Shown here in pieces: positions 24,516 through 32,133 of a stretch of DNA of 53,225 nucleotides. The position numbers and the translations under genes are program-made. Under the pieces are notes generated by a model. That model worked only from the letters and a program-made list of their open reading frames with translations. It did not search any database and had not been told where the DNA came from. Source of the stretch: UBA11524 sp034104265 (GTDB taxonomy: Bacteria; Bacillota; Clostridia; Christensenellales; Aristaeellaceae); the NCBI GenBank assembly GCA_034104265.1, contig JAXEEE010000019.1, positions 1-53,225 on the forward strand, read 5' to 3'. Within the stretch, counting starts at the first letter, position 1; each line of letters starts with the position of its first letter.

Positions 24516-24600
24516 GAAAATCGGCGAGCCCCATTGGGGCGTCTCATCGGGGCGAAGCCCCTGTGCGGCGATTTTCGCGCGATTTTGCAAGCAAAATCGC
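24516..24600. repeat. Branched inverted-repeat element
   Basis: GAAAATCG (24516-24523) pairs with CGATTTTC (24569-24576), enclosing two hairpins GCCCCATTGGGGC (24528-24540) and GGGGCGAAGCCCC (24549-24561). It is directly followed by a hairpin with 10-bp arms (24579-24588 with 24591-24600). The whole can fold as a three-way junction plus stem. No coding frame is convincing from 24436 to 24827. Confidence 0.55.
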
Positions 24601-24634
24601 TTCCTTACACTGAGAGAGGCCGTCAGGCTGACTA

Positions 24635-24662
24635 AGCAATACAATGTATACATTGTATTGCT
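24635..24662. repeat. 28-bp perfect palindrome
   Basis: The sequence around ACAATGTATACATTGT is a perfect palindrome extending from 24635 to 24662. Could be a cruciform or protein-binding site. It is followed by smaller stems GCCTCG/CGAGGC (24666-24692) and GGCCG/CGGCC (24690-24710), and TTTGCACTC/GAGTGCAAA (24722-24751). Confidence 0.6.
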
Positions 24663-24754
24663 GTAGCCTCGGCACGCGTAGCGCGACGAGGCCGAATGAA
24701 GCGAACGGCCGGGAGGAGAGCTTTGCACTCCGACCAGTGAGTGAGTGCAAAACT

Positions 24755-24782
24755 CAACAAAGTGACCTTGGTCACTTTGTTG
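24755..24782. repeat. Inverted repeat (13-bp arms)
   Basis: CAACAAAGTGACC (24755-24767), TT, GGTCACTTTGTTG (24770-24782). Related hairpins with a (A)AGTGGC core occur at 32089 and 52903. Confidence 0.6.
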
Positions 24783-24788
24783 ACACAC

Positions 24789-24823
24789 AAAGGCCCGCGC
24801 ATTCATACAACGCGCGGGCCTTT
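24789..24823 (-). terminator. Terminator after the ribonuclease gene
   Basis: AAAGGCCCGCGC (24789-24800) pairs with GCGCGGGCCTTT (24812-24823); it lies 5 bp after the stop of the minus-strand gene and ends in TTTGTGTG on minus. Confidence 0.7.
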
Positions 24824-24827
24824 GATT

Positions 24828-25331
24828 CTATTCCCCCGAGGGGAACATCTGCGTGAAGGTGGCGTAATGGTCATCGGTGTAGTAGACCAGGCCGTCGCTG
24901 GAAAAGACGATGCGGCAGGCGTTCCGGTTGCCCCCGGTGTAGTAGCAGTCAGCTTCGTACCAGGTGCGGCCGTCCTTGTCCGGCAGCAGGCCCTCGTAGT
25001 TGCCGAAGCGGTCTCCGCCGATGGAGTACCCCGGGGCCACGTCGCTCAGGTCGTTCTTTGCGCTGTCCCAGCCCAGCTTCTTCGCCTCAGCCTTGGTGAT
25101 GAAGTTCTCCGGCAGTTCCCCGTGGGCGAACAGGTAGTCCGCGATGGCCTGGGGCTCAATGATCGGCCCGGTCTGGACGGTCTGCGCCTGCACGGCGATC
25201 GTGGGCAGGGCGGCGGGGGCGGCGTCCTCCCCCGGCAGGTCGATGATCCCCATGCCCGCCAGCAGCGCGATGATCAGCGCCGCCAGGATGGTCAACAGCC
25301 GCCTGCTCTGCGGCTTCTTCGTGTTGCTCAT
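24828..25331 (-). CDS. Barnase-like secreted or membrane-anchored ribonuclease
   Basis: A 167-residue protein with a hydrophobic N-terminal segment (about 11-30) followed by a barnase/ribonuclease N1 domain (about 60-165). Equivalents of the barnase catalytic residues are present: K80, E126 (general base, in WYEAD), R136, R140 and H155 (general acid, in DDHYATF). The guanine-site R59 of barnase is Y112. Barnase cleaves RNA after guanosine and is normally paired with the inhibitor barstar; none is encoded nearby. The ATG overlaps the rlmH stop (ATGA), so it is the last gene of that operon. Confidence 0.88.
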   Translation of the reverse strand: MSNTKKPQSRRLLTILAALIIALLAGMGIIDLPGEDAAPAALPTIAVQAQTVQTGPIIEPQAIADYLFAHGELPENFITKAEAKKLGWDSAKNDLSDVAPGYSIGGDRFGNYEGLLPDKDGRTWYEADCYYTGGNRNACRIVFSSDGLVYYTDDHYATFTQMFPSGE

Positions 25332-25807
25332 TTGTGATACCTCTCTCCTGCGCGGATTTTCATGGCCCGGTACAGCTGCTCCATCAGCATCACCCGGGCC
25401 AGCTGATGGGGAAAGGTCATCTTGCTCATGGACATTTCCTCCTCCGACCGGGCGATCACCTGCTCCGACAGCCCCAGCGAGCCCCCGATGACGAACGTAA
25501 TGTCCGACGCGCCCCGGGTCATCAATTCGTCCAGGTGCCGCGACAGCCCCGGCGAATCCCATTGCTTCCCCGGGATGGTCATGGCGATCACGTGGCTTCC
25601 TGGCCTGATGCGGCTCAGGATGGCCTCCCCTTCCTTTTCCCGGATCTGCCGCTCGATGGCGGGGGAGGTGTTGGCGGGCTCAGGAAGGTCAGGCAGCTCG
25701 ACCTCCTCGAATTTACCGTAGCGGGAGAGCCGCTTCATGTACTCGTCGGCCATCATGCGGTAGGGCTTTTCCTTCATGCGGCCCACAGCCAGGATGGTCA
25801 CGCTCAT
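25328..25807 (-). CDS. rlmH: 23S rRNA (pseudouridine1915-N3)-methyltransferase RlmH
   Basis: SPOUT-class methyltransferase acting on helix 69 of 23S rRNA. The 159-residue length and the motifs MKEKPYRMMADEYMKRLSRY, FVIGGSLGLS and the C-terminal QLYRAMKIRAGERYHK are diagnostic. It overlaps its neighbours on both sides (ATGA), so translation is coupled with the upstream DUF3592-like gene and the downstream ribonuclease. Confidence 0.96.
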   Translation of the reverse strand: MSVTILAVGRMKEKPYRMMADEYMKRLSRYGKFEEVELPDLPEPANTSPAIERQIREKEGEAILSRIRPGSHVIAMTIPGKQWDSPGLSRHLDELMTRGASDITFVIGGSLGLSEQVIARSEEEMSMSKMTFPHQLARVMLMEQLYRAMKIRAGERYHK

Positions 25808-26310
25808 GCTTTGGCCTTCCCTTCCGGCAGGATGACGGCGTACTTCCGCTCGTCCATGGGGTCGAAGGCCACCCGCACATGATCCCCCGGCTGCACCGTC
25901 AGAAGGAACACATAGTGGCTGCGCAGATACGCCCGCTCCCCTGTGACGGGATGTCGGCAGCTGACCTCCACATACCAGGGATTGCGGCCGTTGACCTGCA
26001 TCATGCGGTTCTGGGCCACCTTCTCCACCGTGGCGTCCACCTGGGTGCCCCAGGTCAGCAGCTCCGCCCGCCTTCTCTCCCCCCGGCCCATGCCGATAAA
26101 CAGCCCGACGCCCACCACGGCCATCACCGCGCCCATGCCCGTCAGCACGCCGAAGGCTACCGGCACCTCCGAGGGATCATCCACCGTGGCGGCCAGCCAG
26201 GGCAGGTAGCCCTTCATGGTCGCGCCCAGGGCAAGCCCCATGGCCATAAACACCACGCCCATCAGTCCCACCATGATCAGCAGCATCCACCTTACGTGCC
26301 TGAGGGTCAT
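25804..26310 (-). CDS. DUF3592-like membrane protein
   Basis: 168 residues: two transmembrane helices at about 9-30 and 53-75, then a soluble beta-rich domain (about 85-165) with the pattern of DUF3592 (strands VDATVEKV, WYVEVSCRH, GDHVRVAFDP). Function unknown. It is the first gene of the rlmH operon and its promoter lies at 26346. Confidence 0.7.
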   Translation of the reverse strand: MTLRHVRWMLLIMVGLMGVVFMAMGLALGATMKGYLPWLAATVDDPSEVPVAFGVLTGMGAVMAVVGVGLFIGMGRGERRRAELLTWGTQVDATVEKVAQNRMMQVNGRNPWYVEVSCRHPVTGERAYLRSHYVFLLTVQPGDHVRVAFDPMDERKYAVILPEGKAKA

Positions 26311-26345
26311 GTTCCCGCCTCCATCCGTTTCTGTCCGATGGGGGC

Positions 26346-26375
26346 ATTATACCATAGGCCGCCGTATCTTGACAA
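26346..26375 (-). promoter_or_regulatory. Promoter of the DUF3592-rlmH-ribonuclease operon
   Basis: Minus strand TTGTCA (26375-26370), 18-bp spacer, TATAAT (26351-26346). The -35 overlaps that of the divergent glycosyltransferase promoter. Confidence 0.7.
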
Positions 26376-26397
26376 CCAATGCGGAAAAAGCTATTAT
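26369..26397 (+). promoter_or_regulatory. Promoter of the glycosyltransferase gene
   Basis: TTGACA (26369-26374), 17-bp spacer, TATTAT (26392-26397). The predicted start of transcription near 26404 excludes the ATGs at 26401/26404 as normal starts. Confidence 0.72.
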
Positions 26398-26436
26398 AAC
26401 ATGATGGAACATTGCAACGGAAGGTTGGGTGGAACC

Positions 26437-27255
26437 GTGCCGAAGCCGCTGGTCAGCGTGATTGTGCCGGTGTATAACGGTGAGAAATTTCTCAGGCCGT
26501 GTCTCATGAGCATCCTGCGCCAGGACATGGCGGATATGGAGATCCTGGTGGTGGATGACGGCAGCCGGGACGGCACCTGGCCCCTGCTGGAGGAAATCGC
26601 CCGGGAGGATGAGCGCATCCGCCCCATCCATCAGGAAAACGGCGGCGTGTCCTCCGCTCGCAACGCGGCCCTGAAGGTTTGCCAGGGGACGTATATCCGC
26701 TTTGTGGACGCGGATGATGTTCTCCCGCCGGATTCCATGACCACGCTGCTGGAGGGCATGCAGGCCCGGGGCAGCGACCTGGTCATCGCCGCGTACACGG
26801 AGGTAACCGGCGACAGGCGGGATTACCGGTGCCTGGCCCGGGAGGACGGCGCCGTCGGGCAGGAGGAATTTCTCCGCCTGTTCAGCCGCTACGCCAACAG
26901 CTTCTTCTACGGCGTACTGTGGAACAAGCTGTTTCTGGGGGACGTGGTGCGGGAGAACGGCCTGCGCTTCCCCGAGGGGATGAACTGGGGCGAGGATTTC
27001 GTTTTTGTGACGGAATACCTGGCCCATGTGCGGAGGGTGGCCTTCCTCACCCGCCCGGTGTATGACTATCACCGCAGCCTGACAGGCATGGTGGCCCGGC
27101 AGTTCATGGACTGCGCCCGCCATCCCCTCTACAACGTGCAGCTGCGTCTGAGCATGTACCGCAGCTACCGCGAATTGTACCGGAAAACGGGGCAGTATCC
27201 CCGCTACCGGCGTACGCTGTGGCTGTACCTGTTTCGTTTTACATTGCATAACTGA
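26437..27255 (+). CDS. Family 2 glycosyltransferase
   Basis: A 272-residue GT-A enzyme. The nucleotide-binding N-terminus VSVIVPVYNGEKFL, the DDGSRDGT motif and the metal-binding RFVDADD are present, and WGEDFVF is a typical acceptor-side motif of GT2. The start is set at GTG 26437, with GGTGG just upstream, because the promoter overlaps the earlier ATGs; the resulting N-terminus (MPKPLVSVIVP) is normal for the family. It probably transfers sugars to a cell-surface glycan. The following gene begins 27 bp downstream. Confidence 0.88.
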   Translation: MPKPLVSVIVPVYNGEKFLRPCLMSILRQDMADMEILVVDDGSRDGTWPLLEEIAREDERIRPIHQENGGVSSARNAALKVCQGTYIRFVDADDVLPPDSMTTLLEGMQARGSDLVIAAYTEVTGDRRDYRCLAREDGAVGQEEFLRLFSRYANSFFYGVLWNKLFLGDVVRENGLRFPEGMNWGEDFVFVTEYLAHVRRVAFLTRPVYDYHRSLTGMVARQFMDCARHPLYNVQLRLSMYRSYRELYRKTGQYPRYRRTLWLYLFRFTLHN

Positions 27256-27282
27256 GTCCCGTTAAGGAGGGAAAGCAGTCCC

Positions 27283-28062
27283 ATGCCCCAGGAAGAAAGC
27301 CGCTTCATGGAGCCCCTGCAGCTGGCAGGGCGGCTCATTGTGGAAAACGGCGGCGAGACCTACCGCGTGGAGGAGACCATCACCCGGATGGGCCGGGCCT
27401 TCGGGCTGGAGGGCGTGGAGAGCTTCGCCATCCCCAGCGGGGTTTTCGTCAGCTATCGCCGCTCCGACGGCTCCAACGAGACCGCCGTGCTGCGCGTGCA
27501 CAAGGGCCCGACCAACCTGACGCGTGTGGACGCGGTGAACGAGGTATCCCGCCAGGTGGAGGCAGGCAGGCTCGGCCGGGACGAGGCCCTGGCCCGTCTG
27601 CGCGCCATTGAGCAGGCGCCCCCCGCCATCACGCCCAGGATGCTGGTGCTGGCCGCGGCGGTGTCCTCAGGGGGCTTCGCGGTGATGTTCGGCGGCCGCT
27701 GGCTGGAGTTCATCCTGGCCTTCGTCGCCGCGGGACTGACCCAGCTGATGAGCCTGTACTTCCAGAAGCGCAGGCTCCACGGCCTGGTAACGGTGCTGGC
27801 GGGCAGCGTGCTCAGCGCGCTGATCCCCATGCTCTTCAACACCCTGACCGGCTACTGCCTGGTGGACGCCACCGTTGCAGGCGCGCTGATGCCCCTGCTG
27901 CCGGGCCTTGCCATGACCAACGCCGTGCAGGACACCATGCGCGGGGACATAGTCTCCGGCCTGAGCCACGGCATCAACGCCATCCTGACGGCGGCCATGG
28001 TGGCCGGCGGCGCACTGGTGGCCTCCAGCCTGCTGACGCTGCTGATGGGGGGTGGCGTGTGA
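27283..28062 (+). CDS. Threonine/serine exporter family protein, large subunit (ThrE N-terminal part)
   Basis: A 259-residue protein of the DUF1212 type. The soluble N-terminal part (about 1-115) carries the signature LAGRLIVENGGETYRVEET and a GVFVSY strand; about five transmembrane helices follow from residue 122. In actinobacterial ThrE this module is fused to the small module found in the next gene. AAGGAGG precedes the ATG. The family exports threonine, serine or, in other lineages, small acids; the substrate here is unknown. Confidence 0.88.
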   Translation: MPQEESRFMEPLQLAGRLIVENGGETYRVEETITRMGRAFGLEGVESFAIPSGVFVSYRRSDGSNETAVLRVHKGPTNLTRVDAVNEVSRQVEAGRLGRDEALARLRAIEQAPPAITPRMLVLAAAVSSGGFAVMFGGRWLEFILAFVAAGLTQLMSLYFQKRRLHGLVTVLAGSVLSALIPMLFNTLTGYCLVDATVAGALMPLLPGLAMTNAVQDTMRGDIVSGLSHGINAILTAAMVAGGALVASSLLTLLMGGGV

Positions 28063-28547
28063 TGGATCTGACCATGCTGTGGGATCTGACGCGCATCTTC
28101 CTGGGCAGCGCGGTGGGCACCTGGGGGTTCGGGCTGCTGCTGCATGCCCCCCGCCGCTCGCGCATTGCGGCAGCGGCCCTGGGCGGGCTGGGCTACGCGC
28201 TGTATTATCTGCTGATGCAGCTGGGTGTGTCGGAGCCCTCGTCCATCTTTGCGGCGGCGTGCCTGTCGTCCTTTCTGGCGCACACCTTCGCCCGCCGCAT
28301 GCGGATGATCGCCACCATCTTCGTCACGCTGTCCATTGTTTCCCTGGTACCGGGCCTGGGGCTGTACCGGTGCATGGCGCTCATCGGCGAGGGCAAAAAT
28401 GCCCTGGGCCTGCAGACCGGCGCCGCCGCCATGATCTCCTTCATCATGATCGCCCTGGGGCTGGCCGTGGGCAGCTTCCTGTTCCGGGCCATTGTCGCCC
28501 ACATCCGCATTCAACCGCACCATCATCGCCGCAAGGAGGGCGTCTGA
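28062..28547 (+). CDS. Threonine/serine exporter family protein, small subunit (ThrE C-terminal part)
   Basis: A 161-residue membrane protein with four or five helices, of the DUF3815 type that forms the C-terminal half of ThrE. The ATG at 28062 overlaps the stop of the large subunit by one base (TGATG), typical of tightly coupled subunits. The C-terminus is His/Arg-rich. Confidence 0.85.
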   Translation: MDLTMLWDLTRIFLGSAVGTWGFGLLLHAPRRSRIAAAALGGLGYALYYLLMQLGVSEPSSIFAAACLSSFLAHTFARRMRMIATIFVTLSIVSLVPGLGLYRCMALIGEGKNALGLQTGAAAMISFIMIALGLAVGSFLFRAIVAHIRIQPHHHRRKEGV

Positions 28548-28550
28548 TTT

Positions 28551-28997
28551 ATGAGTCATCCCCTGCTGACCATCCGTCTTGCCATCAAGCGTCTGTACGA
28601 CCATGAGATGGCGCCCATCATGGAGCGCTACGGCCTGACCCGCATGGAGCTGGACGTGCTTCTGTTCCTGGGCAGCAACCCGGGCTGCGACACCGCCGCG
28701 CAGATCGTCCAGCTGCGGATGATGACCAAGTCCCACATCTCGAAGGCCGTGGAGCACCTGACAGAGCAGGGCTTCCTGACCCAGGCCCGGGACGAGCAGA
28801 ACCGCCGCCGCATCCACCTGACCCTCACCGACGCCGCCCTGCCTGTGGTCAGCGAGGCCCAGCAGGCCCAGGCCCACGTGATCACCCAGATGATGGCCGG
28901 CGTGACCCCGGAGGAGAACGAGATTCTCTGCCGGGTGGTGCAGCGTATCAACCGCAACGTCGCCAGCGTCCTGGACGAGGGCCATGCCCATTCCTGA
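28551..28997 (+). CDS. MarR-family transcriptional regulator
   Basis: A 148-residue winged-helix protein. TAAQIVQLRMMTKSHISKAVEHL is the recognition-helix region in outline (about residues 42-65) and DEQNRRRIHLTLT is the wing with the conserved Asp/Arg pair. It starts 3 bp after the exporter, so it probably senses an exporter-related ligand and controls the operon, by analogy with other MarR-transporter pairs. A terminator follows. Confidence 0.9.
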   Translation: MSHPLLTIRLAIKRLYDHEMAPIMERYGLTRMELDVLLFLGSNPGCDTAAQIVQLRMMTKSHISKAVEHLTEQGFLTQARDEQNRRRIHLTLTDAALPVVSEAQQAQAHVITQMMAGVTPEENEILCRVVQRINRNVASVLDEGHAHS

Positions 28998-29016
28998 CGG
29001 GCTGTCCGCCACGCAC

Positions 29017-29056
29017 AAAGCCCGCGGCCATGCTGCCTTGCATGCCGCGGGCTTTT
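29017..29056. terminator. Terminator between marR-type gene and mrp
   Basis: AAAGCCCGCGGC (29017-29028) pairs with GCCGCGGGCTTT (29044-29055). It lies between convergent genes and can act on plus (TTTT) and on minus. Confidence 0.8.
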
Positions 29057-29068
29057 GCCGTATTTGGA

Positions 29069-29908
29069 TTATTCGTGCTGGCGCACAGGGCAGGCTTCCA
29101 CCGCCTCCACCGCCGCGTCCAGCCAGTCCTCATGGAACAGCTCGATGGCGCCGGCATCGCAGGCCCGGGCCAGAGCAGGGTCGATGGGAATCTGGCCCAG
29201 CAGGGGCAGGCCGTGGGCCTGGGCCACGTACTTCGTCTTGCCCTCGCCGAAGGGATAGAGCTTCTTCCTGCAGTCAGGGCAGGTGATGTAGGCCATGTTC
29301 TCCACCAGGCCCAGGACGGGGACGTCCATCATCTGCGCCATCTTCAGGGCCTTTTCCACGATCATGCCCACCAGCTCCTGGGGGGAGGTCACGATGATGA
29401 TCCCGTCCACCGGCAGGGACTGGAACACCGTCAGGGGCACGTCGCCGGTTCCCGGAGGCATGTCCACGAACATGTAGTCCACATCGCCCCAGACCACGTC
29501 GGTCCAGAACTGCTTCACCGTGCCCGCGATCAGGCTGCCCCGCCAGATCACCGGGTCGGTATCATTTTCCAGCAGCAGGTTGATGCTCATCAGCTTCACG
29601 CCGCCGCTGCTCTCCACCGGGAGGATGCCCTCGTCGCAGCCCTCGGCCCGCTGCCGGGCGCCAAAGATCCGCGGGATGGAGGGGCCGGTGATATCCGCGT
29701 CCAGCACGGCGGTGGCGCTGCCCCCGCGGCGCATGAGGGTGGCCAGCAGGCTGGTCACCAGGCTCTTGCCCACGCCGCCCTTGCCGCTGACCACGCCGAT
29801 GACCTTCTTCACCCGGCTGCCCGGATTGGCGGGGGCCAGCAGACTCTCGGGCTTGCGGGAGGCGCAGTTTTCCCCGCAGGCGGAGCAGTCGTGATTGCAT
29901 TCAGACAT
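29069..29908 (-). CDS. Mrp/NBP35-type iron-sulfur carrier ATPase
   Basis: A 279-residue P-loop ATPase that carries and delivers Fe-S clusters. The N-terminus has a Cys cluster (CNHDCSACGENC), followed by the deviant Walker A GKGGVGKS, DADITGPSIPR, the MPPGTGD motif and a CPDC pair near residue 215 that binds the bridging cluster. The start at 29908 has GAGGTGA upstream and keeps the Cys cluster at the N-terminus as in NBP35-type proteins. It is convergent with the marR-type gene. Confidence 0.92.
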   Translation of the reverse strand: MSECNHDCSACGENCASRKPESLLAPANPGSRVKKVIGVVSGKGGVGKSLVTSLLATLMRRGGSATAVLDADITGPSIPRIFGARQRAEGCDEGILPVESSGGVKLMSINLLLENDTDPVIWRGSLIAGTVKQFWTDVVWGDVDYMFVDMPPGTGDVPLTVFQSLPVDGIIIVTSPQELVGMIVEKALKMAQMMDVPVLGLVENMAYITCPDCRKKLYPFGEGKTKYVAQAHGLPLLGQIPIDPALARACDAGAIELFHEDWLDAAVEAVEACPVRQHE

Positions 29909-30083
29909 TCTGGTTTCACCTCTGATTCTGCCCGCCGCGTCAGCAGCGGACGTTTCCAGGAAGGTTTCGCTCCCACAGGTCATTTTTCCTGCCTGCGCCG
30001 GGAATATTCCGGCGGCGTCCGGCGTTTGTATCATTGCAAAGGTCTGTTCGGCACGCAATGTCAGGGAAGGATAAATTTTGCGC

Positions 30084-30112
30084 TTGCCACGGGGCAAAGA
30101 AGCATGTACAAT
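30084..30112 (+). promoter_or_regulatory. Promoter of the peptidoglycan-binding lipoprotein
   Basis: TTGCCA (30084-30089), 17-bp spacer, TACAAT (30107-30112). Confidence 0.7.
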
Positions 30113-30168
30113 AGGTATACGGCAGTGGGCAAGGGGCCCGGCTGCCCGTCTCCAGGGAAGGAAGGTTG

Positions 30169-32070
30169 ATGGATCGTATGAAGCACCGCAGCATTGTCAA
30201 GTGGCTGACGTTATGCGGCGTCGTAGGGCTGGGGCTGACGCTGACCAGCTGCTATATTCCCCCGGATGAAATTTCCGACGGCAACCAGCTGACCGTGGGC
30301 AGCAACAATCTGCCGTTCCAGTCCGTGGCGCCGGTGTATACCGCCACGCCCTCGCCCACGCCTGCCATGAATACCAACGCCCCCGGCTCCGAGCCCACCA
30401 TCGACTGGGATGTGTGGGGCTCCACCAACGCGCCCGCAGCCGTTACCACCGCCGGCGCAGCCGGAGCCACCGCAGGCGTCAGCACCACCGCACCCCTGAA
30501 CACCATCGCCACCATTACCGCCAAGCCCACCAACACCCCCGGCCCCGCCACGCCCACCCCCACGCCCTCCAGCCTGAAGAAGGGCATGAGCGGCACGCTG
30601 GTGAAGAACCTGCAGCAGCGGCTGAAGGATCTGGGCTACTACACCGGCTCGGTGGACGGGGACTTCGGCGCGGGTACCGAGGCCGCCGTGGAGGAATTCC
30701 AGAAGGCCAACGGCCTGACCGTGGACGGCAAGGCCGGTACCAACACCCTCAAGAAGCTCAATTCCGACACGGCCATCAGCAAGAAGGCCTATACCGCCTC
30801 TCAGGCCACCCCAACCCGCAAGCCCACCGCGACTCCCAAGCCCACCGCCAAGGCCACCGCGACCCCCAACCTGAGCAAGGACATCTACCTGCAGGTGGGC
30901 TCCAGCGGCAAGAACGTCACCACCCTGCAGAAGCGGCTGATTGAGCTGGGCTGGATGGGCGGCCAGGCTGACGGCGAGTTCGGCGGCGCGACCCAGGCTG
31001 CGGTCATCGCCTTCCAGGACAAGTCCGGCCTGTGGGACGACGGCGTTGCCGGGCCCTCCACCCTGCAGAAGCTGTATTCCTCCAGCGCGGCCAAGACCTC
31101 CACGCCCGTATCCTCCATCGGCGTATCGCTGAAGGAGGGCATGAGCGGCTCCTCCGTGCGTGCGCTGCAGAAGCGCCTGAAGGCCCTGGGCTACTATTCC
31201 GGCTCGGTGGACGGCGACTTCGGCTCCGGCACCACCACGGCGGTCAAGTCCTTCCAGGAGCAGAACGGCCTGAAGGCCGACGGCATTGCCGGTACCTCCA
31301 CGCTGAACAAGCTGTACCTGGATACCACCGGCAAGGCCAATTCCGGCTCGTCCTCGGGCGGCAGCACCATCTCCTCCACCGGCTATGTCACATTGCGTGA
31401 GGGCGATTCCGGCGACGCGGTGAAGAAGCTCCAGCAGCAGCTGAAGAAGCTGGGCTACTATTCCGGCTCCGTGGACGGCAAGTTCGGCTCCGGCACCACC
31501 CAGTCTGTCAAGACCTTCCAGCAGATGAACGACCTGCGCGTGGACGGCGTGGCCGGCCCCGCCACCCAGCGCGCCCTGTACGGCACCAGCACCACCATCA
31601 GCTACGCCACCCTGCGTGAGGGCGATACCGGCAGCGCCGTGACCAACCTGCAGTACACCCTGTATGAGCTGGGCTACTACGACGCTGATGTGGACGGCGT
31701 ATACGGCGCCACCACCAAGGACGCCGTCCGCGCTTTCCAGATGCAGAACCGTCTCAGCCCCGTGGACGGCATCGCCGGCAACAAAACCCTGCAGAAGCTG
31801 TATTCCTCCTCGGCCATCGCGGCCTCTACCCCCAACACCCACTACACCACCCTGGAAAAGGGCGACAAGGGCGACCTGGTCGTGCAGCTGCAGGACTGCC
31901 TGGTACAGCTGGGCTACATGAGCACCCGGAACGGCGTATATGACGACACCACCGTGGAAGCGGTGAAGAACTTCCAGCGCTACAACGGCCTGACCGTAGA
32001 CGGCAAGGCCGGCCAGGAAACCCAGGCGAAGCTCTATTCCGACTACGCCGTCGCCTATCCCGGCCCCTGA
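30169..32070 (+). CDS. Lipoprotein with six peptidoglycan-binding (PGB_1) repeats
   Basis: A 633-residue protein. A lipoprotein signal ends in the lipobox LTSC (C28). A Thr/Pro/Ala-rich linker (about 35-140) follows, then six PG_binding_1 domains of about 65 residues separated by short Ser/Thr linkers; each has the form LGYY-SVDG-FG-T-AV-FQ-NGL-DG-AG-T-KLY. No enzymatic domain is present after the last repeat, so it probably serves as a cell-wall anchor or spacer at the membrane surface. The start follows GGAAGGAAGG; TTG 30166 and ATG 30178 are alternatives. A terminator follows. Confidence 0.9.
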   Translation: MDRMKHRSIVKWLTLCGVVGLGLTLTSCYIPPDEISDGNQLTVGSNNLPFQSVAPVYTATPSPTPAMNTNAPGSEPTIDWDVWGSTNAPAAVTTAGAAGATAGVSTTAPLNTIATITAKPTNTPGPATPTPTPSSLKKGMSGTLVKNLQQRLKDLGYYTGSVDGDFGAGTEAAVEEFQKANGLTVDGKAGTNTLKKLNSDTAISKKAYTASQATPTRKPTATPKPTAKATATPNLSKDIYLQVGSSGKNVTTLQKRLIELGWMGGQADGEFGGATQAAVIAFQDKSGLWDDGVAGPSTLQKLYSSSAAKTSTPVSSIGVSLKEGMSGSSVRALQKRLKALGYYSGSVDGDFGSGTTTAVKSFQEQNGLKADGIAGTSTLNKLYLDTTGKANSGSSSGGSTISSTGYVTLREGDSGDAVKKLQQQLKKLGYYSGSVDGKFGSGTTQSVKTFQQMNDLRVDGVAGPATQRALYGTSTTISYATLREGDTGSAVTNLQYTLYELGYYDADVDGVYGATTKDAVRAFQMQNRLSPVDGIAGNKTLQKLYSSSAIAASTPNTHYTTLEKGDKGDLVVQLQDCLVQLGYMSTRNGVYDDTTVEAVKNFQRYNGLTVDGKAGQETQAKLYSDYAVAYPGP

Positions 32071-32088
32071 GGCCAGCATAGCACCCTC

Positions 32089-32115
32089 AAAAAAGTGGCT
32101 TCCAGCCACTTTTTT
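32089..32115 (+). terminator. Terminator after the lipoprotein gene
   Basis: AAAAAAGTGGCT (32089-32100), TCC, AGCCACTTTTTT (32104-32115): perfect 12-bp stem. Confidence 0.9.
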
Positions 32116-32133
32116 GATATCAGGAGATGACCG

